Below are positions 37,027-45,181 of a DNA stretch of 64,000 bases, piece by piece. Below the pieces are notes generated by a model. That model saw only the letters and a program-made list of their open reading frames with translations, was not told the origin of the DNA and searched no databases. Where the stretch lies: positions 62,001-126,000 of the forward strand of contig NZ_VTEV01000008.1 of NCBI RefSeq assembly GCF_008180725.1, read 5' to 3'. Numbering within the stretch: the stretch's first letter is position 1; each line of letters starts with the position of its first letter. A program made the translations under genes and the position numbers. The DNA is from Sutcliffiella horikoshii. Lineage in GTDB: Bacteria; Bacillota; Bacilli; Bacillales; Bacillaceae_I.

Positions 37027-37060
37027 AAAGCTCCCAACGTTTGTTGATGGGAGCTTTTTT
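37027..37060. terminator. Terminator of the ktrAB operon
   Basis: AAAGCTCCCAAC and GTTGATGGGAGCTTT pair with one bulge; T-tracts on both strands. It ends the minus-strand ktr transcript. Confidence 0.8.
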
Positions 37061-37063
37061 ACT

Positions 37064-38386
37064 TTATCCTGTTAGCAAGTCCTCGTTTGGATATCTTACT
37101 TTTGCAGGTTTTGGTTTGGCTAGGGAATAGGCCAAAGTCAATGGTCCGAGTTTTCCCAGCAGCATAATGAAAACAATTACGCATTTGCCTATATCCGTTA
37201 AATCTCCCGTAATTCCCATCGATAATCCCACAGTACCAAAAGCTGAAATGACTTCAAATAATAATAAAAGAAATTCTGCTTGTTCCGTTATCGTCAGGAT
37301 GAACAAAGAGAAGAAAATGAATAATATACTGATGGTTGAAATCGCAAGAGCTTTTATCACATAATTTTGGTGAATAGATCGTTTGAAAATGACAATTTCA
37401 TGCTTGCCTTTTATAAAAGTGTTCACAGCTAAAATGATAATAACAAATGTTGTTAGTTTAATTCCTCCACCTGTTGAAGTACTCCCTGCTCCGATGAACA
37501 TAAGCAGAAGCGTCCACATAACAGAGGCAGTTTCCATTGCTCCGATGTCTATTGTGTTAAAGCCTGCGGTTCGGGTTGTAACCGCCTGAAAATAAGAAGC
37601 CCATATTTTTTCCATTAAGGTGAAATTTCCTAGAGTACTAGGGTTGAAGTATTCCAACACAAAGAATACAAACATAGCAAGTATATTAATACCTAATGTT
37701 CCAAACAGCATAATCTTTGTATGCAGGGCAAGCTTACGAAACTCCTTTGTGTACCAGAGATCGGTTAGTACAGTGAATCCAATTCCACCAATGATGAAGA
37801 GAAAAGAAATCACAATGTTCACAACAGGGTCTCCAACATATTGCATTAAGCTATCAGACCAAATGGAAAAACCAGCGTTGTTGAATGCGGAAATAGCATG
37901 GAAGACACTATAGTAAAAGCCGTCCCACCACCCGTACTCAGGAATCCATCGATAGGACAACAGTAATACTGCTATTCCTTCAATAAGGAAAGAGAAGATA
38001 ATAATTCTTCGGACCAGTAAGATAATCCCTCCGACAGAGGTTTGATTCAGTGCCTGTTGCAAAATTAATCTTTCTTGAAAACCGATTTTTTTCCCGAGCA
38101 TGATAAAAATCAGGACTGCAAACGTCATAATACCAATTCCGCCAACTTGAATAAGAGACAAGATGACAATTTGGCCAAATAAGGTGTATGCAGTGCCGGT
38201 ATCCACAACAGCAAGCCCTGTAACCGTCATTGCAGATGTGGCAGTAAAAAAGGCATCCACTAGTGTAATGGATTCCGTGGTGGAAACCGGTAACATTAAT
38301 AGTAACGTGCCTAAAAGTCCAAAAAAGATAAAGACTACAATTAATAGCTGCGGTGGACTGAGATTAATAAAAGGACGGCGCCACAT
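37064..38386 (-). CDS. ktrB: KtrB-type potassium uptake channel subunit
   Basis: This 440-residue TrkH/KtrB-family membrane protein has four M1-P-M2 repeats. The filter glycines lie in ATSAMTVTGLAVVDTG, SAFNNAGFSIW, TTRTAGFNTID and SAFGTVGLSMG. It forms the Na+-dependent K+ uptake channel gated by the KtrA ring. It follows ktrA with a two-base gap, so the two are one operon. Confidence 0.94.
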   Translation of the reverse strand: MWRRPFINLSPPQLLIVVFIFFGLLGTLLLMLPVSTTESITLVDAFFTATSAMTVTGLAVVDTGTAYTLFGQIVILSLIQVGGIGIMTFAVLIFIMLGKKIGFQERLILQQALNQTSVGGIILLVRRIIIFSFLIEGIAVLLLSYRWIPEYGWWDGFYYSVFHAISAFNNAGFSIWSDSLMQYVGDPVVNIVISFLFIIGGIGFTVLTDLWYTKEFRKLALHTKIMLFGTLGINILAMFVFFVLEYFNPSTLGNFTLMEKIWASYFQAVTTRTAGFNTIDIGAMETASVMWTLLLMFIGAGSTSTGGGIKLTTFVIIILAVNTFIKGKHEIVIFKRSIHQNYVIKALAISTISILFIFFSLFILTITEQAEFLLLLFEVISAFGTVGLSMGITGDLTDIGKCVIVFIMLLGKLGPLTLAYSLAKPKPAKVRYPNEDLLTG

Positions 38387-38388
38387 TG

Positions 38389-39045
38389 TTAGATCCCTAC
38401 ATCCTCAAAACGATGAATGTCTTCATTCCGTCCAAGGATGATCAGTAAATCCCCTTCTCGGATAATTTCATCTGCGGGAGGAGAGATAATGATATCTCCG
38501 TCTCTTTGTATACCGATAAGCGTACATCCGAACCTAGCACGCAGATCTAAATCTGTCAGGCTTTTATTACTTACTTTTTTCGTCGCGAAAAGCTCGGCGA
38601 TGCAATGGTTATCAGACAGCTCGATGTAGTCGAAGATTTTATCCGATACAACGTGGTGGGCAACTCTTTTGGCCATATCCCGTTCAGGCTGGATGATCCG
38701 ATCCACGCCAATCTTCTCTAAAACCTTTTGGTGATATTTATTGGTTGCCTTTACCCACACTTGTTTAATGCCCATCTCCTTTAGAAGCAAGCTTGTAAGT
38801 ATGCTTGATTCAATGTCATCCCCCATGGATACAATGGCATGATCGAAATTCCGGATTCCCAGAGAATTAAGTGTTGCTTCGTCTGTTGCATTTGCCTGAA
38901 CGGCATGTGTTGCATATTCGCTAATTTTGTTGATGTTGTCTTCGTTTTTGTCTATAGCGAGGACTTCTACTCCAAGTGTGGAGAATTCTTCCACGATGCT
39001 GCCTCCAAAACGACCTAATCCAATGACAACAAATTGCTTTTTCAT
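38389..39045 (-). CDS. ktrA: KtrA-type potassium uptake regulatory subunit
   Basis: This 218-residue RCK protein has the Rossmann motif FVVIGLGRFGGSIVEEF at the N-terminus and a TrkA-C domain at the end. In B. subtilis KtrA forms an octameric ring on KtrB that opens with ATP and closes with ADP, and its C-terminal domain binds c-di-AMP. The end VSNKSLTDLDLRARFGCTLIGI is more like KtrA than KtrC. The c-di-AMP riboswitch upstream gives a second layer of control by the same molecule. Confidence 0.9.
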   Translation of the reverse strand: MKKQFVVIGLGRFGGSIVEEFSTLGVEVLAIDKNEDNINKISEYATHAVQANATDEATLNSLGIRNFDHAIVSMGDDIESSILTSLLLKEMGIKQVWVKATNKYHQKVLEKIGVDRIIQPERDMAKRVAHHVVSDKIFDYIELSDNHCIAELFATKKVSNKSLTDLDLRARFGCTLIGIQRDGDIIISPPADEIIREGDLLIILGRNEDIHRFEDVGI

Positions 39046-39079
39046 TATTATTCCTTCTCTCTTGAAAAATGGGGGCGGG

Positions 39080-39225
39080 TTTAAACTCCATGTTTCCTTT
39101 CGTTCCGGGTGTTCGGTTATCCTTTGGGCGGTGCTTGAGCCTCCTTACTACGTTGCGGGGTCTCAAGCTACCGCTATCTCCCTCAGGAGTCTCACACCCT
39201 TCACTTCAGTCAACATGGGGTTTAC
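39080..39225 (+). repeat. MITE-like repeat, copy 4 (core only, in the ktrAB leader)
   Basis: TTTGGGCGGTGCTTGAGCCTCC, GCGGGGTCTCAAGCTACCGC and CTCCCTCAGGAGTCTC match the core of the other copies; both ends have diverged. It lies between the riboswitch terminator and the ktrA start, inside the mRNA leader. Confidence 0.75.
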
Positions 39226-39265
39226 CTACAACTCTAAGTTACATATTCCCGTTCTAGAAACATCA

Positions 39266-39462
39266 GAAAAAGACCAATCTTTGCAACTCAAAGAATGGTC
39301 TCTTTTATAACAATCAGACCCTTCTCTCAATACGCTTACGAGGTTAGCTGTCGGGTTAGAGGATGAGAGTCCTCTTCGTATATGTACGATTCACCCCTAG
39401 ATATACCGATATTTATCAGGATATCAATATGGTTCCCCCGCTCTGTAAAGATTAAGCAATAG
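39266..39462 (-). promoter_or_regulatory. ydaO/yuaA (c-di-AMP) riboswitch with terminator
   Basis: On the minus strand the order is ATTGCTTAATC, CGGGGGAACC, GGGGTGAATC, GGACTCTCATCC, AACCCGACAGCTAACCTCG and TAAGCG, the defining blocks of the ydaO/yuaA class. AGACCATTCTTTG and CAAAGATTGGTCT then form a terminator with T-tract at 39271-39301. Binding of c-di-AMP is expected to favour the terminator and shut off K+ uptake. yuaA (ktrA) carries the same switch in B. subtilis. Confidence 0.95.
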
Positions 39463-39779
39463 GTTAAAATGTATGAAATGATGATACTAAATTTACTCCC
39501 CTTTTTTCGATTCGTCAATAGGGTATTTGTAAAAATTATGTAAAGCGTTTTCAATCTAAAAACTGTGGCGGAAAAATGACCTAAATAAAAAATAAATTAG
39601 TAGGCTGAGAGTGAGATGGTACTTTATTACGATAAAATTGCTATAATTATGTAAAGTACTCTAGGAAAGTCGAAACTATTAAAAAATTACTCATTTTGTG
39701 TTCATATTCTCATAAAATTTGTATATGGTAGAAATCAGTAGCTATCTTTGACTAAGATCAGGCAGGGGAGGGAGCATCT
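39463..39779. other. Divergent intergenic region without a gene
   Basis: This stretch separates the c-di-AMP riboswitch (minus strand) from the VTT gene (plus strand). It must hold the ktrAB promoter and that of the VTT gene. It is A/T-rich and I found no convincing hairpin, repeat or open frame in it. Confidence 0.5.
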
Positions 39780-40460
39780 ATACACACTCATAAGATCTGG
39801 AGGGTAGTAACCTTCATAGTAGTAGTATGTTCTTTAATATGGGTTGTTCAAACAGAATGGTTTTCCATTTTTAGAAGTGGAGATATGGATCAAATTCAAT
39901 TGATGCTGGAAGAGGAAATATATTTCTTGCTTTTATTAACCTTCTCATTAATGCTCATTCAAAACCTCTTTACGCTTATACCAATTGTGGGGATAATTGT
40001 CATTAATATCGCTTTGTTTGGACTTGTTTGCGGATATATATGGAGTCTTGCTACTAGTTTAATTGGGGCGTTGGTCGCGTTCATCGTCTTTCGTTATTGG
40101 TTTCAATCACTCCTCATTAACAAAGTAAAAAAATCGTACTTAGAAAAGCTGGAACAGAATGGAGTTCTGTTTGTTTTATTATTGCGATTGATCCCATTTG
40201 TTCCTTCAAGTTTAATTAATATTACAGGTGGAGTAAGTTCCATCAGATTAATGCCCTTTCTGATAGCTACTTTTATAGGAAATGCACTTTATTTATTATT
40301 ATTAAGTTTTATTGCCAACGGATTGTTATCAGCAGAAATGGAGAGCTATGTGTTTGTTGCATTAGTTGTTGCAATACTGCCGAGCATTTACTTGTACCGA
40401 TATCTTAAAAAGAAAATTGGTATAGTTGAAAATCAGAAAAAAAAGGTAAGAGGCGGTTAA
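39780..40460 (+). CDS. TVP38/TMEM64 (VTT domain) membrane protein with apparent ATA start
   Basis: This VTT/DedA-superfamily protein has the characteristic LLLRLIPFVPSSLINITGGVSSI and about five further membrane segments. The only ATG that opens the frame (39885) has no well-spaced ribosome site and would drop the first membrane helix. The frame stays open upstream through RVVTFIVVVCSLIWVV, and GGGGAGGG is seven bases before an ATA at 39780. A non-standard start, or a mutated ATG, is therefore likely. The full product is 226 residues; family members are of this size and may move lipids. Confidence 0.75.
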   Translation: MHTHKIWRVVTFIVVVCSLIWVVQTEWFSIFRSGDMDQIQLMLEEEIYFLLLLTFSLMLIQNLFTLIPIVGIIVINIALFGLVCGYIWSLATSLIGALVAFIVFRYWFQSLLINKVKKSYLEKLEQNGVLFVLLLRLIPFVPSSLINITGGVSSIRLMPFLIATFIGNALYLLLLSFIANGLLSAEMESYVFVALVVAILPSIYLYRYLKKKIGIVENQKKKVRGG

Positions 40461-40500
40461 ACAAGAACCGGGCGAATGTAACTATTCGCCCGGTTCTTGT
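40461..40500. terminator. Bidirectional terminator after the VTT gene
   Basis: ACAAGAACCGGGCGAAT and ATTCGCCCGGTTCTTGT form a 17-bp stem with a six-base loop, serving both converging genes. Confidence 0.9.
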
Positions 40501-40516
40501 TGTATCCTTATTTAAA

Positions 40517-40882
40517 TTATTCGTTCCGCCTAACCTTTCGTTGATAGAAAATAAAGATGGGTAGAGGGATGATGATCCAACCAAAACTCTTTATCAATGT
40601 ATTCCAGGCCATTTCCTTGCTTCGCTCTTTTTCTTGAGCGACTACTGTGTTATATTCGGCAAGCAGTTCGTCATCATCAATATTTGGTTCCGAAATGGGT
40701 TTGCCTGACTCATCATATTTTGTTTTGTTGACAATTTTCATCTCCTTATATTCGCTATAAGTTTGATAATAGCTAGACGGGGAAACAATATCTGCAATTG
40801 CCATGAATGCTGCAACGCTTCCTCCGATGGTCATCATTAAAGTCATGAACAAGATTACATAGTAATAGACTACTCTTATCAT
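40517..40882 (-). CDS. Hypothetical two-helix membrane protein
   Basis: The 121-residue product has an N-terminal helix (VVYYYVILFMTLMMTIGGSVAAFMAIADIV), an acidic central loop of about 55 residues and a C-terminal helix (SFGWIIIPLPIFIFY) followed by RKVRRNE. This suggests both ends inside and the loop outside. I recognise no family. Confidence 0.65.
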   Translation of the reverse strand: MIRVVYYYVILFMTLMMTIGGSVAAFMAIADIVSPSSYYQTYSEYKEMKIVNKTKYDESGKPISEPNIDDDELLAEYNTVVAQEKERSKEMAWNTLIKSFGWIIIPLPIFIFYQRKVRRNE

Positions 40883-41031
40883 ACCAATGCTCCTTTCTTT
40901 TCAATAATTTAAGACCTTCCTAGGTGACTCATCATGAACTAGAGCTACTAATAAGATATTTCAAAAATGAAACATATAGAATGTAAAATACGTAAGAATA
41001 GTAATTAATGAAGGGTTTGGAGGTAAAATAA

Positions 41032-41763
41032 ATGTTTATATTATTTTTTATACAACTGATGGTGGTGCTGGTTTTTTTATTAATTGGATGGGCTATTGTA
41101 AAAAAAGAAGCATATGGATTGATATCAAGTTTTCATTCACGTCCTAAAGAAGAGCAAGAAGAATTGCTTCATAATGGCTACCCTCAAAAAACAGGAATGC
41201 TGCTAATTTTAACTGCATTCGTCTTACTAATTTTACTTCCGTTAATCTTCACTCCTTTCTCCTACGCTTTAGAAATTCAAATAGGGGTAATGGTTATTAT
41301 GTTGTTGGGAGGATTCATTTACCTTTCCAAATTTGAGGTTTCTCAAAAGCGAAAAAAAAGTTACATCATTAGTATTTCTGTTGCTGTCGTAACGTTCGGC
41401 ATTTTATTTGGTGTTTTCTACTTAGGGTTTCAAGAGGCTGAGATGACTTTAAAAGAAAATTCATTTGAAATTAGCGGTGTTTATGGAGATCAGTGGGAAT
41501 ATGAGGAGATCACCAAGGTCGAGTTATTGGAAGAAATGCCTGAGGTACTAATTCGCACAAATGGATATGGAATGCAATCCATCTCTAAAGGACATTTTAA
41601 GGTCAAAGGCTTTGGTAGCAGCTTGCTGTTCATTAATAAAGATCATTCTCCCTATTTATTAATAAAAACAGCTGATGATACTATCTTCCTTAACTCAAAA
41701 GATGCAGAAAAAACAAAAGATTGGTATCATCAATTAGTAGAGCAGTTAGATAAAGCAGAATAG
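41032..41763 (+). CDS. DUF3784-like membrane protein with C-terminal PH-like domain
   Basis: The product has 243 residues. The N-terminus up to about residue 75 resembles DUF3784, with a first helix, LISSFHSRPKEEQEE and a second helix. Two more helices follow, and the C-terminal 100 residues (SFEISGVYGDQWEYEEITKVELLEE...FINKDHSPYLLIKTADDTIFLNS) have the pattern of a bacterial PH domain. The function is unknown. The ATG follows TTTGGAGG. Confidence 0.65.
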   Translation: MFILFFIQLMVVLVFLLIGWAIVKKEAYGLISSFHSRPKEEQEELLHNGYPQKTGMLLILTAFVLLILLPLIFTPFSYALEIQIGVMVIMLLGGFIYLSKFEVSQKRKKSYIISISVAVVTFGILFGVFYLGFQEAEMTLKENSFEISGVYGDQWEYEEITKVELLEEMPEVLIRTNGYGMQSISKGHFKVKGFGSSLLFINKDHSPYLLIKTADDTIFLNSKDAEKTKDWYHQLVEQLDKAE

Positions 41764-41801
41764 TATTAATCATATATTTTCCAAGAAAGGAAAGTTAAGT
41801 T

Positions 41802-42755
41802 ATGACCTATTTATTGTTAATTGTCGGTTTCGCATTGTTAATCAAAGGAGCGGATTGGTTTGTGGATGGTGCTTCTAGCATTGCCAAGATCCTCCGTATT
41901 TCCCCGTTATTGATTGGGTTGACCATTGTAGCATTTGGAACAAGTTCCCCAGAAGCGACAGTAAGTATTCTCGCAGCGTTAGAGGGGAGTGCAGAAGTTT
42001 CACTGGGAAATGTTATTGGAAGTAATATCTTCAATATTACTCTTGTAGTAGGACTAACAGCATTATTGAATCCATTAAAAGTAGAGAGTGAGACAATTAG
42101 AAAGGAAATACCATTTACCTTATTAGGAAGTGCTGTGCTACTTGTATTAATCAGTGATATTGCCCTTCAAGGATTTTCAGAAAACTTGCTTACTAGAAGT
42201 GATGGATTGATATTTCTATTGATTTTCACTGTGTTTATGTATTATATTTTTGAAGTTGCAAGAAACAATCGTGATAAAATTCCTGTGGAAGAAACTTCTG
42301 AGAAGCCGACCTGGGGTAAGAATATCTTCCGAACTGTCATTGGACTTGCTGCCATCATATTCGGTGGAGAATTAGTTGTAAGAAATAGTACGGAAATTGC
42401 TGTATCATTAGGTATGAGTGAAACGCTTGTAGGATTGACTATCGTAGCAATCGGAACTTCTCTGCCAGAACTTGTTACATCGATTATGGCAGCGATCAAG
42501 AAACAAAGTGAAATTGCCCTTGGGAATATCGTAGGAAGTAATATTTTTAATATATTATTCGTATTGGGAACTTCTTCACTAATAACTCCGCTTCCCGTTA
42601 ACAGCAAAATATTTGTTGATATCGGTCTTTTAGTAGTGTTAACGGTGATTCTCTTGGTATTTTCAAGAACAAATTTCCGGATTGGGAAAATAGAAGGAAC
42701 CTTTTTGGCTATAGCTTACGTCATATATTTAGTGTTTATTATTATAAGAAATTGA
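41802..42755 (+). CDS. Calcium/sodium antiporter, CaCA family (YrbG-like)
   Basis: This 317-residue protein has ten membrane helices in two inverted halves, each with the alpha repeat: GLTIVAFGTSSPEATVSI...SLGNVIGSNIFNITLVVG and GLTIVAIGTSLPELVTSI...ALGNIVGSNIFNILFVLG. These repeats form the ion site of Na+/Ca2+ or H+/Ca2+ exchangers. It lies 12 bases before uppP and is probably co-transcribed with it. Confidence 0.92.
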   Translation: MTYLLLIVGFALLIKGADWFVDGASSIAKILRISPLLIGLTIVAFGTSSPEATVSILAALEGSAEVSLGNVIGSNIFNITLVVGLTALLNPLKVESETIRKEIPFTLLGSAVLLVLISDIALQGFSENLLTRSDGLIFLLIFTVFMYYIFEVARNNRDKIPVEETSEKPTWGKNIFRTVIGLAAIIFGGELVVRNSTEIAVSLGMSETLVGLTIVAIGTSLPELVTSIMAAIKKQSEIALGNIVGSNIFNILFVLGTSSLITPLPVNSKIFVDIGLLVVLTVILLVFSRTNFRIGKIEGTFLAIAYVIYLVFIIIRN

Positions 42756-42767
42756 GGTTTAAATGGT

Positions 42768-43580
42768 ATGGAAGAATTTTTGGTTTTATTGAAGTACATA
42801 TTCCTTGGAATCTTTCAAGGAATTACTGAGCCTATTCCCGTCTCTTCAAGTGGCCATGTAATGATTTTACAAAATCTTATGGGGATGGAATTGGAAGGCT
42901 TAACATTTGAAATTGTTGTTAATGCAGCATCCTTGATTGCTATTCTAATTATTTATCGTGAATCAATAGCAAGGCTCTTCTTTGGTGCGTTGAGATTCGT
43001 GGCCAAAAAAGACAAAGAAGATAAAGCTGACTTTATGTTTGTCATCTACCTGATCATAGCTACTATCCCAGCAGGAGTGATTGGTGTTGTTTTTGGTGAT
43101 GTCATATCAGATGCATTAGAAAATATTAAAGTCATCGGTATTACGTTGATTTTGACAGGGATTGCACTTTGGCTAATTCGTAACCTCCGAGGCAGGAAGA
43201 ATGATGCGGAACTTTCCTTCAAGGACGCTACCATTGTTGGTTTTGCACAGGCAGTTGCCTTGATACCTGGTATAAGTCGTTCGGGAGCAACAATTGTTGC
43301 TGCAATGGCTCGTGGAATGAAACAGGAGACAGCATTGAAATTTTCTTTCTTGCTTTTTATCCCTGTTAGTGTGGGGAGTATCCTGTTAGCAATAAAAGAT
43401 ATTTTGGGAATGGATAATGTTAATGAAATTCTTTTACCTTACTCCTTGGCATTTATTGCTTCTCTTATAGCTTCATATTTCTCTTTAAAATGGTTTATGG
43501 GAATAATGGCCAGAGGTAATTTAATTTATTTCTCGATCTATTGTTTTATTGTCGGAACGTTAGTAGTGCTCTTTTTATAA
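42768..43580 (+). CDS. uppP: Undecaprenyl-diphosphatase, UppP family (copy 1)
   Basis: This 270-residue BacA/UppP-type membrane phosphatase recycles undecaprenyl diphosphate for cell-wall synthesis and raises bacitracin resistance. The first motif is [13 protein letters not shown] and the second is [20 protein letters not shown] replaces the usual EFLP and the protein differs clearly from the second copy at 54674, so the two may have divided roles. Confidence 0.9.
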   Translation: MEEFLVLLKYIFLGIFQGITEPIPVSSSGHVMILQNLMGMELEGLTFEIVVNAASLIAILIIYRESIARLFFGALRFVAKKDKEDKADFMFVIYLIIATIPAGVIGVVFGDVISDALENIKVIGITLILTGIALWLIRNLRGRKNDAELSFKDATIVGFAQAVALIPGISRSGATIVAAMARGMKQETALKFSFLLFIPVSVGSILLAIKDILGMDNVNEILLPYSLAFIASLIASYFSLKWFMGIMARGNLIYFSIYCFIVGTLVVLFL

Positions 43581-43592
43581 TGCTTTTTACAA

Positions 43593-43619
43593 AACATCAC
43601 TTTCGAGTGGTGTTTTTTT
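43593..43619 (+). terminator. Terminator of the antiporter-uppP operon
   Basis: AACATCACT and AGTGGTGTT form a 9-bp stem with one wobble and a T-tract. Confidence 0.85.
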
Positions 43620-43681
43620 ATGTTTAGGAAAATTAAATTGAATGGTGGACTAGTCGTCAAAGGTAATTCTTAATCGTCTGG

Positions 43682-44409
43682 ATGAGGTTGTGAGTGACGA
43701 AGAAAAAGGAAGAGGAAGGATATCATGGTCATCATGAAGACCTGTGTGACGAGGAAAAGGTTGTAGAGAGGTCCTCATCGCCGATATGAAGACCTCAGTG
43801 ACGAGGAAAAGGTTGGAGAGAAGTCCTCATCGCCGATATGAAGACCTGCGTGACGAGGATAAAGTTGAAGAGAGGTCCCCATCGTCAATATGAAGACCTG
43901 TGTGACGAGGAAAAGGTTGAAGAGAGGTCCTCATCGTCAATATGAAGACCTGTGTGACGAGAAAAAAGTTGAAGAGAGGTCCTCAACGCCGATATGAAGA
44001 CCTGTGTGACGAGGATAAAGTTGAAGAGAGGCCCTCATCGCCGATATGAAGACCTCAGTGACGAGGAAAAGGTTGTAGAGAGGTCCTCATCACCGATATG
44101 AAGACCTCAATGACGAGGAAAAGGTTGAAGAGAGGTCCTCAACGCCGATATGAAGACCTGCGTGACGAGGATAAAGTTGAAGAGAGGTCCTCATCGTCGA
44201 TATGAAGACCTGCGTGACGAGGAAAAGGTTGAAGAGAAGTCCTCATTGCCGATATGAAGACCTCAATGACGAGGAAAAGGTTGAAGAGAGGTCCTCATCG
44301 CCGATATGAAGACCTCAATGACGAGGAAAAGGTTGGAGAGAAGTCCTCATCGCCGATATGAAGACCTCAGTGATGAGGAAAAGGTTGTAGAGAGGTCCTT
44401 ATCGTTAAT
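43682..44409 (+). repeat. 52-bp tandem repeat array 4 (14 units)
   Basis: Units start at 43682 and every 52 bp to 44358, the first being degenerate. The consensus opens with ATGAAGACCTGTGTGACGAG and closes with AGAGGTCCTCAT, followed by the linker CGCCGAT. Units differ at a few positions in shared combinations (CTGTG/CTCAG, TTGAAG/TTGTAG), as expected from duplication of blocks. It begins beyond the uppP terminator and ends directly at the gene remnant. Confidence 0.95.
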
Positions 44410-44411
44410 AT

Positions 44412-44504
44412 GCAGCAGACCCTTTTGACCATGAAAATTTTATCAAAATGGTCAAGGAGGAAGCACTAAGGCAAGTCCTGCCAATGTTTCAAAACTTCTT
44501 TTAA
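44412..44504 (+). pseudogene. C-terminal remnant of a lost gene abutting array 4
   Basis: The frame after the last repeat unit reads AADPFDHENFIKMVKEEAL then RQVLPMFQNFF and a TAA, with protein-like composition and a proper terminator 13 bases on. An in-frame TAA lies six bases before the first residue, inside the array, and there is no start with a ribosome site apart from an internal ATG. I read this as the 3' end of a gene whose 5' part was replaced by the array. Confidence 0.5.
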
Positions 44505-44516
44505 CCCAAAGAAAGG

Positions 44517-44546
44517 CCGGGCGTTTTTGCCCGGTTTTGATTTTTC
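44517..44546 (+). terminator. Terminator of the lost gene
   Basis: CCGGGC and GCCCGG close a six-to-seven-base T-rich loop and are followed by T residues. Confidence 0.8.
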
Positions 44547-44620
44547 TTATTGCATATTATTAAAATGTTACATATATATATGTTATAATGGAGTTATGTA
44601 ACATTAAGGAGGAGAATCAT

Positions 44621-45169
44621 ATGGAATATGTTGAGGCTTTAAAAGATCGCAAATTCATCCTTGAAATTAAAGCATATTTAAAAAACTACTCCTTAAGAGA
44701 TTACTTGTTTTTTGTAATGGGCATTAATATGGGTCTAAGAATCAGTGAACTTCTACATGTTAAAGTAGAAAATGTGATACAGGATGGAAAAGTTAATGAC
44801 TATTATCTATTGGAAAATGGGCACATAATTTATTTAAATAAACATGTTAAACAAGCGATAGGGGATTATCTACACAAAAGAAACCTTGAGCCAGAGGATT
44901 ACCTATTTAAATCCCAAAAGTGTAGCTCACCAATTACAAGGCAACAAGCATATCGCATCATTAATAAAGCAGCGAAAGAAGTAGGTGTTCCTGGTAAAGT
45001 GGGTACACATACTTTGCGCAAAACCTTCGGCTACCATGCATATAGAAGCGGTGTTGCTGTTTCTCTTCTCCAAAAACATTTTAACCACACTTCACCTTCT
45101 GAAACACTCCGTTATCTGGGAATAGATAAGCGTGAGAAATTATCTGTAAGAATTGATGTCAACTTATAA
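44621..45169 (+). CDS. Short tyrosine recombinase (YoeC-like)
   Basis: This 182-residue protein is the catalytic domain of a phage-integrase-type recombinase without the usual N-terminal core-binding domain. All key residues are present: Arg40 (MGLRISELL), His130 and Arg133 (GTHTLRKTFGYH), His156 and the nucleophile Tyr165 (LRYLG). The ATG follows AAGGAGG; an upstream ATG lacks a ribosome site. B. subtilis YoeC is a similar stand-alone protein. The cap antiporter gene follows at 12 bases. No att site was seen. Confidence 0.87.
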   Translation: MEYVEALKDRKFILEIKAYLKNYSLRDYLFFVMGINMGLRISELLHVKVENVIQDGKVNDYYLLENGHIIYLNKHVKQAIGDYLHKRNLEPEDYLFKSQKCSSPITRQQAYRIINKAAKEVGVPGKVGTHTLRKTFGYHAYRSGVAVSLLQKHFNHTSPSETLRYLGIDKREKLSVRIDVNL

Positions 45170-45181
45170 AGGGGGAATTAG

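Noticed and set aside
44621-45169. Tyrosine recombinase as the marker of an integrated element
   Set aside because: No att-like repeats, tRNA or phage genes flank it, and similar stand-alone proteins are part of Bacillus core genomes.
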